From Bryobacter sp. (GTDB taxonomy: Bacteria; Acidobacteriota; Terriglobia; Bryobacterales; Bryobacteraceae), in assembly GCA_022843625.1 (NCBI GenBank), contig JALHNH010000016.1, forward strand, positions 62,001-126,000: DNA of 64,000 nucleotides, written 5' to 3'. Below are positions 33,484-40,958 of the stretch, piece by piece. The stretch's first letter is position 1. Every line of letters starts with the position of its first letter. Under the pieces are notes generated by a model that was not told the origin of the DNA, made no database searches, and saw nothing but the letters and a program-made list of their open reading frames with translations. A program made the translations under genes and the position numbers.

Positions 33484-34375
33484 TTCTGTAAACCTCGATT
33501 GCCATGCTGGCAAAGTATGTCATCCCGATGAAGCCGTTGACGGTGAAGAAGGCCATATCGACTTTAGACAGATCGCTCGCCTTGACGAGTGAGTGTTCAT
33601 AGATCAAAAGGGCAGCCACTGGAAGCACAGGCCAGGGCGAAAGGCTGAGGGATTGTGAGAGTGCTGTAAGTGAAATCAGGGTGAAGACGTGGAATAGGCG
33701 GCTCAGGATGAGCGCGTTTGCAATGCCGATGCGGGCTGGAATGCTGAAGAGGCCTTCGCGGCGATCAAAGTCTGTGTCCTGGCAGGCGTAGATGATGTCG
33801 AAGCCTGCGGTCCAAAGCATAACTGCAAGGCTGAGGAAGCCTATCGGCAAATCGAGCGAGCCGGTGACGGCAATCCAGGCGGCGCTGGGAGCGATTCCGA
33901 GGCTGGCACCGAGGACGAGATGTGCAAACGAGGTGAAGCGCTTGGTGTAGCTGTAGAAAAGAACTATGGCGAGTGCGACCGGGCTGAGCATGAGGCAGAG
34001 AGGGTTGAGAAGGGCGCTGGCGAGAAAAAAGAGGGCGCTTGAGGCAATGAGAAAGCCCCAGGCGAAGCGTTGGCTCAGCTGGCCGCTGGGGAGGTGACGC
34101 ATGGCGGTGCGCGGGTTTTTTGCGTCGATTCTGGCGTCGAGGATGCGGTTAAAGGTCATGGCGGCGCTGCGAGCGCCAATCATTGCCAGGACTATGTAGA
34201 GGAGTTTGAGTGCAGGGGTGTCGACGTTAAAATTAAGACTGCGCCACGCGAGAAGGGCTCCGGTAAGGGCAAATGGCATGGCAAAGATCGAGTGTTCGAA
34301 CTTGATCATGTCGAGGGTACGGCGGAGCCGTTCGACAAAACCGGGTTCAACCGAAACTGTTTCTGTTTGCGCCAT
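33476..34375 (-). CDS. mqnP: UbiA-family prenyltransferase, probable MqnP
   Basis: The 299-residue polytopic protein has the two Asp-rich prenyl-diphosphate motifs: NRILDARIDAKNPRTAMR and ACQDTDFDRREGLFSIPARI. HSIFAMPFALTGALLAW is also typical of the UbiA/MqnP group. It would prenylate a menaquinone precursor at the inner membrane. Its assignment as MqnP and not UbiA rests on adjacency to mqnE, with which it overlaps by 8 nt. A TTG start four codons upstream is possible, but the ATG (MAQTETVS) is more usual. It is divergent from the DUF192 gene, with only 27 nt between starts. Confidence 0.82.
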   Translation of the reverse strand: MAQTETVSVEPGFVERLRRTLDMIKFEHSIFAMPFALTGALLAWRSLNFNVDTPALKLLYIVLAMIGARSAAMTFNRILDARIDAKNPRTAMRHLPSGQLSQRFAWGFLIASSALFFLASALLNPLCLMLSPVALAIVLFYSYTKRFTSFAHLVLGASLGIAPSAAWIAVTGSLDLPIGFLSLAVMLWTAGFDIIYACQDTDFDRREGLFSIPARIGIANALILSRLFHVFTLISLTALSQSLSLSPWPVLPVAALLIYEHSLVKASDLSKVDMAFFTVNGFIGMTYFASMAIEVYRNV

Positions 34376-34402
34376 GCGTAGAATCAACTACCATTTTAAT
34401 GG

Positions 34403-34852
34403 ATGCGATTCTTTGTTCTCTGTTGCACGATTATGGTTCTGATGATGTCCTGCTCAAAAAATGACGAGGCGGAACGGTTTGGCTTGCGGGCTGTAACTAT
34501 GCCCAATGGCAAAACAGTCTACGCCGAGATGGCGATTGAATACACTGAAATGCTGCGTGGATTGATGTTCCGCGAAAGTATCGCCAGTGACCGTGGGATG
34601 TTGTTTTTGCACAACAAGACTGGCAGCTACCCGTACTGGATGTTTCAGGTGAAGATGCCGCTCGATATCATCTGGCTGGATCAGAGCAAGACTGTGGTTG
34701 AGGTGTTGGCTCATGTGCCACCTTGCCCGTCGGCGAAGTCGAGCGAATGCCCGACGCACGGAGGGGTGAAGCAATCCCAGTTCGTGCTGGAATTGGCCGC
34801 GGGCATGGCAGAGAAATATGGAGTTGTCGTTGGGTCCAAGATAGACTTTTAA
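34403..34852 (+). CDS. DUF192 lipoprotein
   Basis: The 149-residue protein has a lipoprotein signal ending in the Cys of VLMMSCSKND. DUF192 follows: EMAIEYTEMLRGLMFRES, RGMLFLH, YPYWMFQVKMPLDIIWLD and GVVVGSKIDF. The domain is a small beta-barrel with no settled biochemical role. Many Gram-negative bacteria export it. The Cys pair in PPCPSAKSSECP may form a disulfide in the periplasm. It is 4 nt upstream of larB and likely in the same transcript, though no functional link is obvious. Confidence 0.85.
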   Translation: MRFFVLCCTIMVLMMSCSKNDEAERFGLRAVTMPNGKTVYAEMAIEYTEMLRGLMFRESIASDRGMLFLHNKTGSYPYWMFQVKMPLDIIWLDQSKTVVEVLAHVPPCPSAKSSECPTHGGVKQSQFVLELAAGMAEKYGVVVGSKIDF

Positions 34853-34856
34853 GTAT

Positions 34857-35603
34857 ATGAATCAACAACAGATCCGTGATTTATTTGAGAAGGTACGGTC
34901 GGGCGATTTGAGCCCCGACGCGGCGACTGAAAAATTGAAGCACCTGCCGTTTGAGGATATCGATTTTGCGAAAGTAGACCACCATCGAGCCTTACGGCAC
35001 GGGATGCCGGAAGTAATTTTCGGGCAGGGGAAAACGCCAGAGCAGATTACTGCGATTGCAGAACGGCTGGCTGCGCATGGGCAGAATGTTTTGGCGACGC
35101 GAGTGGATCCTGTCTCGGCACGGGCTATCCAGGAAGTGCTTCCCGAAGCTGTGTATCATCCATTGAGCCGATTGCTAATCTTGAAGCGCGAAGTGAAGAT
35201 GCTGGGGAAGGGAAAAATTTTGGTGATGTGTGCCGGTACTGCTGACTTGCCTGTGGCCGAAGAAGCCCGTCTCACAGCAGAACTGATGGGGAATGATGTG
35301 GTTGCTGTGTCCGATGTTGGAGTGGCAGGGATTCATCGTTTGCTGGAGCAACGCGAGAAGCTATGGGCAGCAAGGGTGATTATCTGTTGCGCCGGGATGG
35401 AAGCAGCTTTGCCAAGTGCTGTTGGTGGACTAGTGGGCTGCCCCGTGATCGGTGTGCCGACCAGTGTCGGATATGGCGCGCATTTTAATGGACTCGCTTC
35501 TTTGCTATCCATGTTGAATTCTTGCGCGTCCAACGTAACGACGGTAAATATTGATAACGGTTTTGGCGCGGCTTATGTGGCAACGCTGATCAACCGAATT
35601 TGA
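34857..35603 (+). CDS. larB: LarB-like nicotinate mononucleotide/NaAD carboxylase (nickel-pincer cofactor)
   Basis: The 248-residue protein has a helical N-terminal region (FEDIDFAKVDHHRALRHGMP) and a PurE-like C-terminal domain: CAGTADLPVAEEARLTAELM, VSDVGVAGIHRLL, IICCAGMEAALPSAVGGLV and PVIGVPTSVGYGA. This is the LarB layout. LarB carboxylates and hydrolyses nicotinic acid adenine dinucleotide as the first step of the nickel-pincer nucleotide cofactor of lactate racemase. LarC and LarE are not in the window, so the cofactor pathway is completed elsewhere or LarB serves another use. Confidence 0.85.
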   Translation: MNQQQIRDLFEKVRSGDLSPDAATEKLKHLPFEDIDFAKVDHHRALRHGMPEVIFGQGKTPEQITAIAERLAAHGQNVLATRVDPVSARAIQEVLPEAVYHPLSRLLILKREVKMLGKGKILVMCAGTADLPVAEEARLTAELMGNDVVAVSDVGVAGIHRLLEQREKLWAARVIICCAGMEAALPSAVGGLVGCPVIGVPTSVGYGAHFNGLASLLSMLNSCASNVTTVNIDNGFGAAYVATLINRI

Positions 35604-35618
35604 GGTTTTTTCAGTTTC

Positions 35619-36623
35619 ATGATGAGATTTAGTCTGATTTTGATGGTTGCGATGGCCGGGATGGCGCAGCAGGCGGCGAAGCCACCTGTTCTTGTGCCGC
35701 TCGAAAAACTGAGCATTCCGAAGTCTGAAGAGAGTGCCAAGGATGCAGACCAGCCGCAGGCTAGCAGCCTGAACGGCAACTCACTTTTTGGCTTCAAAGA
35801 CAATGACGGGCGAATTGCTAGCGCGATTGCGGTGCTGGCTAAAAACTCGAATGACCCGAATTCATATCTTGCCGCCGGGCGTATGCAGGATTCCTTGCTT
35901 CGTTTTAACGAATCTATTGGTACGTACACAGAGGCAATAGAAAAGTTTCCAGCTGATTACCGCTTCTTGCGATATCGAGGGCACCGGTATTTATCGGTTC
36001 GGAAATTTCGTGAAGGCGTTGAGGATCTTGAAAAGGCTGTGAAAATGGTGCCCAATTCCTTTGAGGCCTCCTACTATCTTGGCTTGGCCTACTACTTTAG
36101 TGGCGAGCATGCCAAGGCAGCCGCTGAACTTGGCCGGTGTGAGGATCAGATCAAGAAACCGCTTGCAACAAAGAAGGATCTGCTTGGCGGCAGGAGTTGT
36201 GAGGCGATGAAAGATGACGTGAATTGGCTGGTTCCTTTGCAGTATTGGCGCTTTCTTGCATTGCGTCGCAGTGGGGATATGGCTGGTTCCAAGAAGTACC
36301 TGGACGAAGAGGTGAGTTCAAAGATGACAATTACCAGTTCGACTTCGTTCTATGATTCACTGCTCTTCTTTAAGGGGGTCAAAGAAGTGAACGAGATGAT
36401 GGTTGGGGCGAACGAGGGTACTCGCGACTTTTTGCTGCGATCCAGCGGGGTAGCGACCTATCTATTCACTGAAGGCGAACGTGCAAAGGCTTGCGGCATT
36501 TGGTCGCGGAATGCGATGGATCAGAACTGGGATCATCTGGGAGTGCTCAATTCCGAGAGTGAATACTGGCAGAATAGCCGGGCGGCGTGTTCCCTTTACG
36601 AGGCGGCAACGAAGCCTCAATAG
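35619..36623 (+). CDS. Exported TPR-containing protein, unknown
   Basis: The 334-residue protein has a short signal peptide (MRFSLILMVAMAGMAQQA). TPR-like helices follow, for example SYLAAGRMQDSLLRFNESIG, YRYRGHRYLSVRKFREG-like segments and EASYYLGLAYYFSGEHAKAA. It may be a periplasmic scaffold. It begins 15 nt after larB and lies 50 nt before another secreted protein of unknown function. No catalytic motif was seen. Four scattered cysteines might form disulfides. Confidence 0.65.
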   Translation: MMRFSLILMVAMAGMAQQAAKPPVLVPLEKLSIPKSEESAKDADQPQASSLNGNSLFGFKDNDGRIASAIAVLAKNSNDPNSYLAAGRMQDSLLRFNESIGTYTEAIEKFPADYRFLRYRGHRYLSVRKFREGVEDLEKAVKMVPNSFEASYYLGLAYYFSGEHAKAAAELGRCEDQIKKPLATKKDLLGGRSCEAMKDDVNWLVPLQYWRFLALRRSGDMAGSKKYLDEEVSSKMTITSSTSFYDSLLFFKGVKEVNEMMVGANEGTRDFLLRSSGVATYLFTEGERAKACGIWSRNAMDQNWDHLGVLNSESEYWQNSRAACSLYEAATKPQ

Positions 36624-36673
36624 CGGTGATCGATTCGGGGTGCTAGCGTCGCACTAGCAGTCGAGAGCCCAGA

Positions 36674-37645
36674 ATGAATCCAAGCCTTCTTTTTTTATTT
36701 CTGTTTGTACAGGCCCCGGTTACCGAGCAAAGTGTGCTGGGTGGGGCTTGTCTTGCGGAAGCTAAAATGGGCCCGATAGAAGTTCAAGCCTTTAACAACT
36801 GGGCGACGCAGTATCGCGAAGCGAGAAAGGCTGGACGACTGGCAGAGGCCGTTGAGGTTGCAAGGAAAATTGTGCGTAACCGCTGCTCCAACGAGCACTG
36901 GCGTTTTCAACTTGTGGACCTGATGGCGGAACTGAAACGGCCGGAGGACGCTCTGGCATTGATTGAGGCAGGCTATGACCGAGGCAGCAACTCGGTTGAG
37001 GATCGACTCGTGGAGCTGAAGACGCCAATCGATTCAGAGGTATTCAAGAAATCAAAGTTTTCAGCGAAATTGGAAGCGGACGGTCAAGCTGCCCTGAAGC
37101 GGAAGGCTGAAGCGAGGCTCAAGCTGGCTGCGATGGCTGGGCCCGCAAAGCAGTATGTCGCGAAACGTGCTTGTCCTTTTGAGTGTTGCCGGTATGGCCA
37201 GTGGGAGGCCACGGAGGGTGTTGTGCTTTATGACCGGCCCGGTGGGCCCGGTGGGAGTGCCGAAGTCCTACGCGTCGCCAGGGGTGAAAAGGTGCTGGCA
37301 GTGACGGGGGAGGTGCATCTGGAGCCGATTCCGGTGCTGGTGCGCTTTGCCAGCCCCTACGGTTTTAATTCGCCCGTTGGTTCTATTGTCTTTCTACTCG
37401 ATCGCAAGGGAGAGGGGCATGGGAATATCTGGGTAAACGGAAAGATTTTGGATGGAGAACAGATAGGGGTTCGGAATGTGTGCCGGGTGGGTGGAAGCGA
37501 GTGTTGGGGTGAGTTTGTGGTGGCCGAAGACGAGAAGAAGATGCTTGAAGAATCGGAGTGGTGGGTGTTGATTCGTACTCGCAGCGGCAAAGTGGGATGG
37601 ACGAAGGAAGCCCGAAAGTTCAGCGGCATCGACGGTTGCGGGTAG
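36674..37645 (+). CDS. Exported protein with possible SH3-like C-terminus, unknown
   Basis: I do not recognise the family of this 323-residue protein. A signal-like N-terminus (SLLFLFLFVQAPV) precedes a helical region (FNNWATQYREARKAGRLAEA) that may be a TPR pair. A C-terminal beta-rich part ends WWVLIRTRSGKVGWTKEARK, the kind of Gly-Trp ending seen in bacterial SH3 domains. CPFECCRYGQW is a striking Cys cluster. It follows another unknown secreted-protein gene and precedes a DHDPS-family gene by 9 nt, so co-transcription is likely. Confidence 0.6.
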   Translation: MNPSLLFLFLFVQAPVTEQSVLGGACLAEAKMGPIEVQAFNNWATQYREARKAGRLAEAVEVARKIVRNRCSNEHWRFQLVDLMAELKRPEDALALIEAGYDRGSNSVEDRLVELKTPIDSEVFKKSKFSAKLEADGQAALKRKAEARLKLAAMAGPAKQYVAKRACPFECCRYGQWEATEGVVLYDRPGGPGGSAEVLRVARGEKVLAVTGEVHLEPIPVLVRFASPYGFNSPVGSIVFLLDRKGEGHGNIWVNGKILDGEQIGVRNVCRVGGSECWGEFVVAEDEKKMLEESEWWVLIRTRSGKVGWTKEARKFSGIDGCG

Positions 37646-37654
37646 GATACGGTT

Positions 37655-38581
37655 ATGAAGACTTCGAGTGTCAGCCTGGCAGATCGCCATGGCGTGATTG
37701 CTGTGCCGCCGCTTTGCCGCCGAATGGATGGGTCGCTGGACTGGGATGAGAGTGCGAAGATTGTTGCTCATCTGAAGGCTGGCGGTGTGACTCGCCTGAT
37801 GTATGGCGGCAACGCGTTTTTGTATCACATCACGCTGGCTGAGTATGCAGAGTTGCTTGGGTGGATGAGCGGGCTTGGGGATGAGTTCTGGTGTATTCCG
37901 AGTGCAGGTCCTTCGTTTGGACGATTGATGGATCAGGCGCCGCTGCTCAAGAAGTATCGCTTCCCTTGCGTAATGGCGCTGCCTTGCGCGGACCCGCGGG
38001 ATGCCCGTGGAATTGAAGATGGCTTGAGGCGGTTCTCGGCTGCGGCGGAGATGCCGTTGATTGTATATCTCAAAGAAGAACAGAACTTTGGTGGCGATTT
38101 GATGGCGGGGCTGGATGCGGTAGCGCGGTTGGTGCGGGATGGGGTTTGTGTGGGAATCAAGTATGCAGTGGTGAGGGCGGATCCATCGAAGGATGCTTAC
38201 CTCGATGAGTTGTTGAAGCGGGTTGACCGTAGCTTTGTGATCAGTGGGATTGGGGAGCGTCCGGCGATTGTTCATCTTGAGCATTTTCAGCTGGCTGGAT
38301 TTACCTCGGGTTCCGTATGTGTGGCTCCGGCCAAGACACAGGCGATTTTTGAGTGTCTGGACCGGGGAGACTTTGCCGGTGCAGTACCACTACGAGAGTT
38401 GTTTTTGCCTCATGAAGATTTGCGCGATGCCTGGGGGCCAGCGCGAGTTCTGCATGCTTCGATGGAATTAGCCGGGATTGCCGCTTCAGGGGCAATCCCG
38501 CCATTTGTCAGCGCTTTGTCTGCAGAACAGAAGGCAATGTTGGCACCCGCAGCCAAGGCCTTGCTTGCCAGTCAGGACTGA
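37655..38581 (+). CDS. Dihydrodipicolinate synthase/N-acetylneuraminate lyase family aldolase
   Basis: The 308-residue TIM-barrel class I aldolase keeps the Schiff-base Lys169 in VGIKYAV and the proton-relay Tyr138 in LIVYLKE. The pyruvate-carboxylate loop, usually GTTGE, reads GGNAFLYHI here, so the substrate is probably not aspartate semialdehyde. Members of this wider family include 2-keto-3-deoxy sugar aldolases and 5-dehydro-4-deoxyglucarate dehydratases. The N-terminus GVIAVPPLCRRMDGSLDWDE is family-typical. It is the last gene of a rightward run and overlaps the next convergent gene by 10 nt. Confidence 0.78.
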   Translation: MKTSSVSLADRHGVIAVPPLCRRMDGSLDWDESAKIVAHLKAGGVTRLMYGGNAFLYHITLAEYAELLGWMSGLGDEFWCIPSAGPSFGRLMDQAPLLKKYRFPCVMALPCADPRDARGIEDGLRRFSAAAEMPLIVYLKEEQNFGGDLMAGLDAVARLVRDGVCVGIKYAVVRADPSKDAYLDELLKRVDRSFVISGIGERPAIVHLEHFQLAGFTSGSVCVAPAKTQAIFECLDRGDFAGAVPLRELFLPHEDLRDAWGPARVLHASMELAGIAASGAIPPFVSALSAEQKAMLAPAAKALLASQD

Positions 38582-39174
38582 TACTCGCGCAGCAGTGTTT
38601 GGATGTGCCGGAGTTCCGGCCGCTTGCGAGCGATGAGGTCGAAGAGGAACCAACCGATGCCAACGGTCAGGATGACGCCAGCCACGGTGGCGGCCGAAGA
38701 AGCCTCGTGCGGGCGCATCTTGCCGCTAGCCTGGAGTTGACTAATGGCAATGGCAAGCAGCGGAATGAACGAAACGAAGAGGCCCAGCAGGATCTGTGTT
38801 TCACGGTAGCGGCTTCTGGCGTGATCGAGGAGTGTCTCGAGCGTGACCCGGATGGAACTATTGGCGGCTGCTGGGATCGCCTGCATTCGTCTTTTGTAAT
38901 GGGTTGCCATAGAGATTGCCGCAACCCAGGTGGCTGCCAGCATCAGATGGGCGTACCAGGCTTCGATGCCTTCTCCCTTTGCTCTTAGGAGTTGCCATGC
39001 GGAGAAGCCTGTGGTGGCAACCGTCATGCCGATCACGTAAATGCTCATACCTCTTGCCTGAGCCTGTTCGCGCGTGAGGGACTGTATGGCGGCGTCGATG
39101 AAGACGCGCTTAGTTTCGGCGGTTGGGATGTTTGCTGAAGAGTTCCAGAGAGTTTTCAGTTCATCGAGATTCAT
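38572..39174 (-). CDS. Four-helix membrane protein encoded with ECF sigma factor, putative regulator
   Basis: The 200-residue protein starts with a soluble helix (MNLDELKTLWNSS) and has four predicted membrane segments: near 44-64, 73-91, 127-147 and 160-182. Its N-terminal region is not a classical zinc-binding anti-sigma domain. Position decides the call: its gene overlaps the end of the ECF sigma gene by 14 nt, the usual arrangement of a sigma and its membrane-bound partner. It may tether or inhibit the sigma factor in response to an envelope signal. The family is unrecognised. Confidence 0.6.
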   Translation of the reverse strand: MNLDELKTLWNSSANIPTAETKRVFIDAAIQSLTREQAQARGMSIYVIGMTVATTGFSAWQLLRAKGEGIEAWYAHLMLAATWVAAISMATHYKRRMQAIPAAANSSIRVTLETLLDHARSRYRETQILLGLFVSFIPLLAIAISQLQASGKMRPHEASSAATVAGVILTVGIGWFLFDLIARKRPELRHIQTLLREYQS

Positions 39175-39643
39175 GTGTTTCCTCTTTCATTAGTTCGACT
39201 AGTTTTGCGCGAGCGCGCAGCAGACGTACGCCAACCAGGCTTTCAGTGATCCCGTGAATTTCTGCCATCTCGCGGTAGCTGACCTCATCGAGTGAGAGCA
39301 GCAACAAGGACCGGTCCAGTGGCGGAAAGGTCTGGATCCCATCGTAGAGTTGGTCGAGCTTTGGGCTCGCAGCTTCCGGCCTGGGCAGGTCAGCTGGTGG
39401 CCTGGATTGTTGCTGCTTGCGCCGCCAGGTCATGGCAGTGTTGTGAGAGACACGGTAGATGAAGGTCGTGGGCTGAGCGTCGCCACGAAAGGCCGGGATC
39501 GACTTCCAAACGGCTAAAAGGATTTCCTGCATCAAGTCTTTTCTGTCATCGCCTTGGGCGAAGGCATTGACGGCATGATGCAGAATCGTCATATGGGCAT
39601 TCGCCCAGGATTCAAAAATCGAGTTTTGTTCTTCTCTAGTCAC
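39161..39643 (-). CDS. ECF-type RNA polymerase sigma factor
   Basis: The 160-residue protein has sigma region 2 (DLMQEILLAVWKSIPAFRGD, TFIYRVSHNTAMTWRRKQ) and region 4 with its helix-turn-helix (LSLDEVSYREMAEIHGITES, VGVRLLRARAKLVELM). This is the size of group 4 sigma factors. It overlaps the gene for a four-helix membrane protein that is likely its regulator. Two inverted repeats lie just upstream. The regulon cannot be predicted, since no matching promoter was identified. Confidence 0.88.
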   Translation of the reverse strand: MTREEQNSIFESWANAHMTILHHAVNAFAQGDDRKDLMQEILLAVWKSIPAFRGDAQPTTFIYRVSHNTAMTWRRKQQQSRPPADLPRPEAASPKLDQLYDGIQTFPPLDRSLLLLSLDEVSYREMAEIHGITESLVGVRLLRARAKLVELMKEETHESR

Positions 39644-39651
39644 TGTCTAAA

Positions 39652-39664
39652 CCGTTAGTAACGG
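39652..39664. promoter_or_regulatory. Perfect palindrome upstream of ECF sigma gene
   Basis: CCGTTA-G-TAACGG is a 13-bp perfect inverted repeat located 8 nt upstream of the sigma start codon, overlapping the expected leader region. It could be an operator or an RNA hairpin near the ribosome site. No sigma-specific promoter was recognised. Confidence 0.35.
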
Positions 39665-39669
39665 CTTGC

Positions 39670-39688
39670 CCTTTGTTTCTTACAAAGG
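39670..39688 (-). terminator. Hairpin between flavin reductase and ECF sigma genes
   Basis: CCTTTGT and ACAAAGG form a 7-bp stem with a 5-nt loop, 8 nt after the flavin-reductase stop. There is no T-run, so termination is unproven. It may separate the flavin-reductase transcript from the sigma operon, or shape the sigma gene's leader. Confidence 0.35.
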
Positions 39689-39696
39689 TGTGGAAT

Positions 39697-40320
39697 TTAG
39701 AGTTTTGTGTTGCCGCCCGGGCGAGTGAGGTCGAAGCGGTGACGGGTGTCGCAGTAGCTTGTGCCACCCATGCGGCCGACAGCGTTAAGCATTGAGGGGT
39801 CCACTTTAAAGTTATCTACCAGGCCCTCGGCAAAGTGGAAGCAGAGGACGTCACCGAGGACGAGGATGCCGCTGGTGGGGCGGTCTCCGAGTGGGATGAT
39901 CTGCCTTACTCTGCATTCCATTTTGGCGAGAGCTTCTTTGACCATGGGTGCCTGGATCATCGTTGCAGGCTCGACGCTAACGCCTGCGAGGGCGAATTCG
40001 TCGACTTCGGGCGGAACGTCGGCAGCGGATTGATTCATCGCCTCGGCCAGGTGTTCACTGACGATGTTGACAACGAAGACGCCGCTCGATTCGAGGTTGC
40101 GGAGAGTGTCTTTTTTGTTGTCGCCTGCGGGCTTGCGTGAAGGGGCGAAGCAGATGACGGGTGGGTCGCCGGAGATGGCGTTGAAGAAGCTGTAGGGGGC
40201 GAGATTGTTGGTTCCGTCCTCGCCGACAGTTGAGACCCAGGCGATGGGTCTGGGCACGACCATGCCGATCATGAGCTTGTAAAGGTCTTTGGGGCTGGTG
40301 TCTTCCGATTTGATGATCAT
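39697..40320 (-). CDS. Flavin reductase family protein (FMN-binding)
   Basis: The 207-residue protein matches the flavin-reductase-like FMN-binding split-barrel family: YKLMIGMVVPRPIAWVSTVG, NLAPYSFFNAISGDPPVICF, KDTLRNLESSGVFVVNI, CRVRQIIPLG and FHFAEGLVD. Members reduce FMN with NAD(P)H or act as flavin-dependent oxidoreductases with a partner monooxygenase. No monooxygenase gene is nearby. It is divergent from the ACP phosphodiesterase gene, with 38 nt between starts. Confidence 0.88.
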   Translation of the reverse strand: MIIKSEDTSPKDLYKLMIGMVVPRPIAWVSTVGEDGTNNLAPYSFFNAISGDPPVICFAPSRKPAGDNKKDTLRNLESSGVFVVNIVSEHLAEAMNQSAADVPPEVDEFALAGVSVEPATMIQAPMVKEALAKMECRVRQIIPLGDRPTSGILVLGDVLCFHFAEGLVDNFKVDPSMLNAVGRMGGTSYCDTRHRFDLTRPGGNTKL

Positions 40321-40358
40321 TGTGGTGCAGTCTTCAGGCTAACGCTAGATTGGAAGGA

Positions 40359-40958
40359 GTGAACTATTTAGGGCATTTGCTGGTGCTGCCGGATGCGGGG
40401 CTAACCACTCTCGGGAATCTGCTGGGTGATTTCTTTAAGGGGCGGGTGGAGGGCATTGCACCGATGGATTTGCGTCTCGGTGTGGCTTTGCACCGTGAGA
40501 TCGACAGGTTCACAGACAGTCATCCGGTGGTGCTGCGTAGTGTTGCCCGGCTGGGCCCCGAAAGACGGAGACTGGGCGGTGTATTGGTGGATGTTTTCTA
40601 CGATCACTTTCTGGCCCAGGGTGTGGATGTTGAGCAATTGAGGGGCGGGCTGATCGAACATGTAGGAGGCTTGCCCGAGGAGTTGCAGGGCTTGCCGGAG
40701 CGAATGATCACCGGGCGATGGCTTGGGAGTTATTCGACAGTGGAGGGAATTGGCATGGTGCTGGAGCGGATGGAGGCGCGACGCAAGCGGATCGTTGGTT
40801 TGGCAGGGGCAGAAGCAGAACTCCGCCAGCACTATGAAGCGCTGGCGGAGGATGTGGCCGAGTTCTATCCTGAGGTGGAGCGATTTACCAAAGACGCGAT
40901 TCTTCGTCTCCGATCGGCATCCCGGGCGGCGCTTCGATCGGGCGAGGGAGCGGGATGA
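40359..40958 (+). CDS. acpH: Acyl carrier protein phosphodiesterase
   Basis: The 199-residue protein resembles AcpH (ACP phosphodiesterase, HD-like fold), with NYLGHLLV at the start, LLGDFFKGRVEG, GVALHREIDRFTDSHPVV and DVFYDHFLA. AcpH removes the 4'-phosphopantetheine group from ACP. I chose the GTG giving VNYLGHL because the family nearly always starts MNYLAH; the spacing to the purine-rich GGAAGGA is very short, and a TTG three codons earlier is an alternative. The last 24 residues lie in a 74-nt overlap with the convergent metalloprotease gene. Confidence 0.78.
   Translation: MNYLGHLLVLPDAGLTTLGNLLGDFFKGRVEGIAPMDLRLGVALHREIDRFTDSHPVVLRSVARLGPERRRLGGVLVDVFYDHFLAQGVDVEQLRGGLIEHVGGLPEELQGLPERMITGRWLGSYSTVEGIGMVLERMEARRKRIVGLAGAEAELRQHYEALAEDVAEFYPEVERFTKDAILRLRSASRAALRSGEGAG

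Noticed and set aside
35619..37645. A possible toxin-like secreted pair of unknown proteins
   Set aside because: Only generic signal peptides, TPR-like helices and an SH3-like end were seen; no toxin or immunity motif supports the idea.
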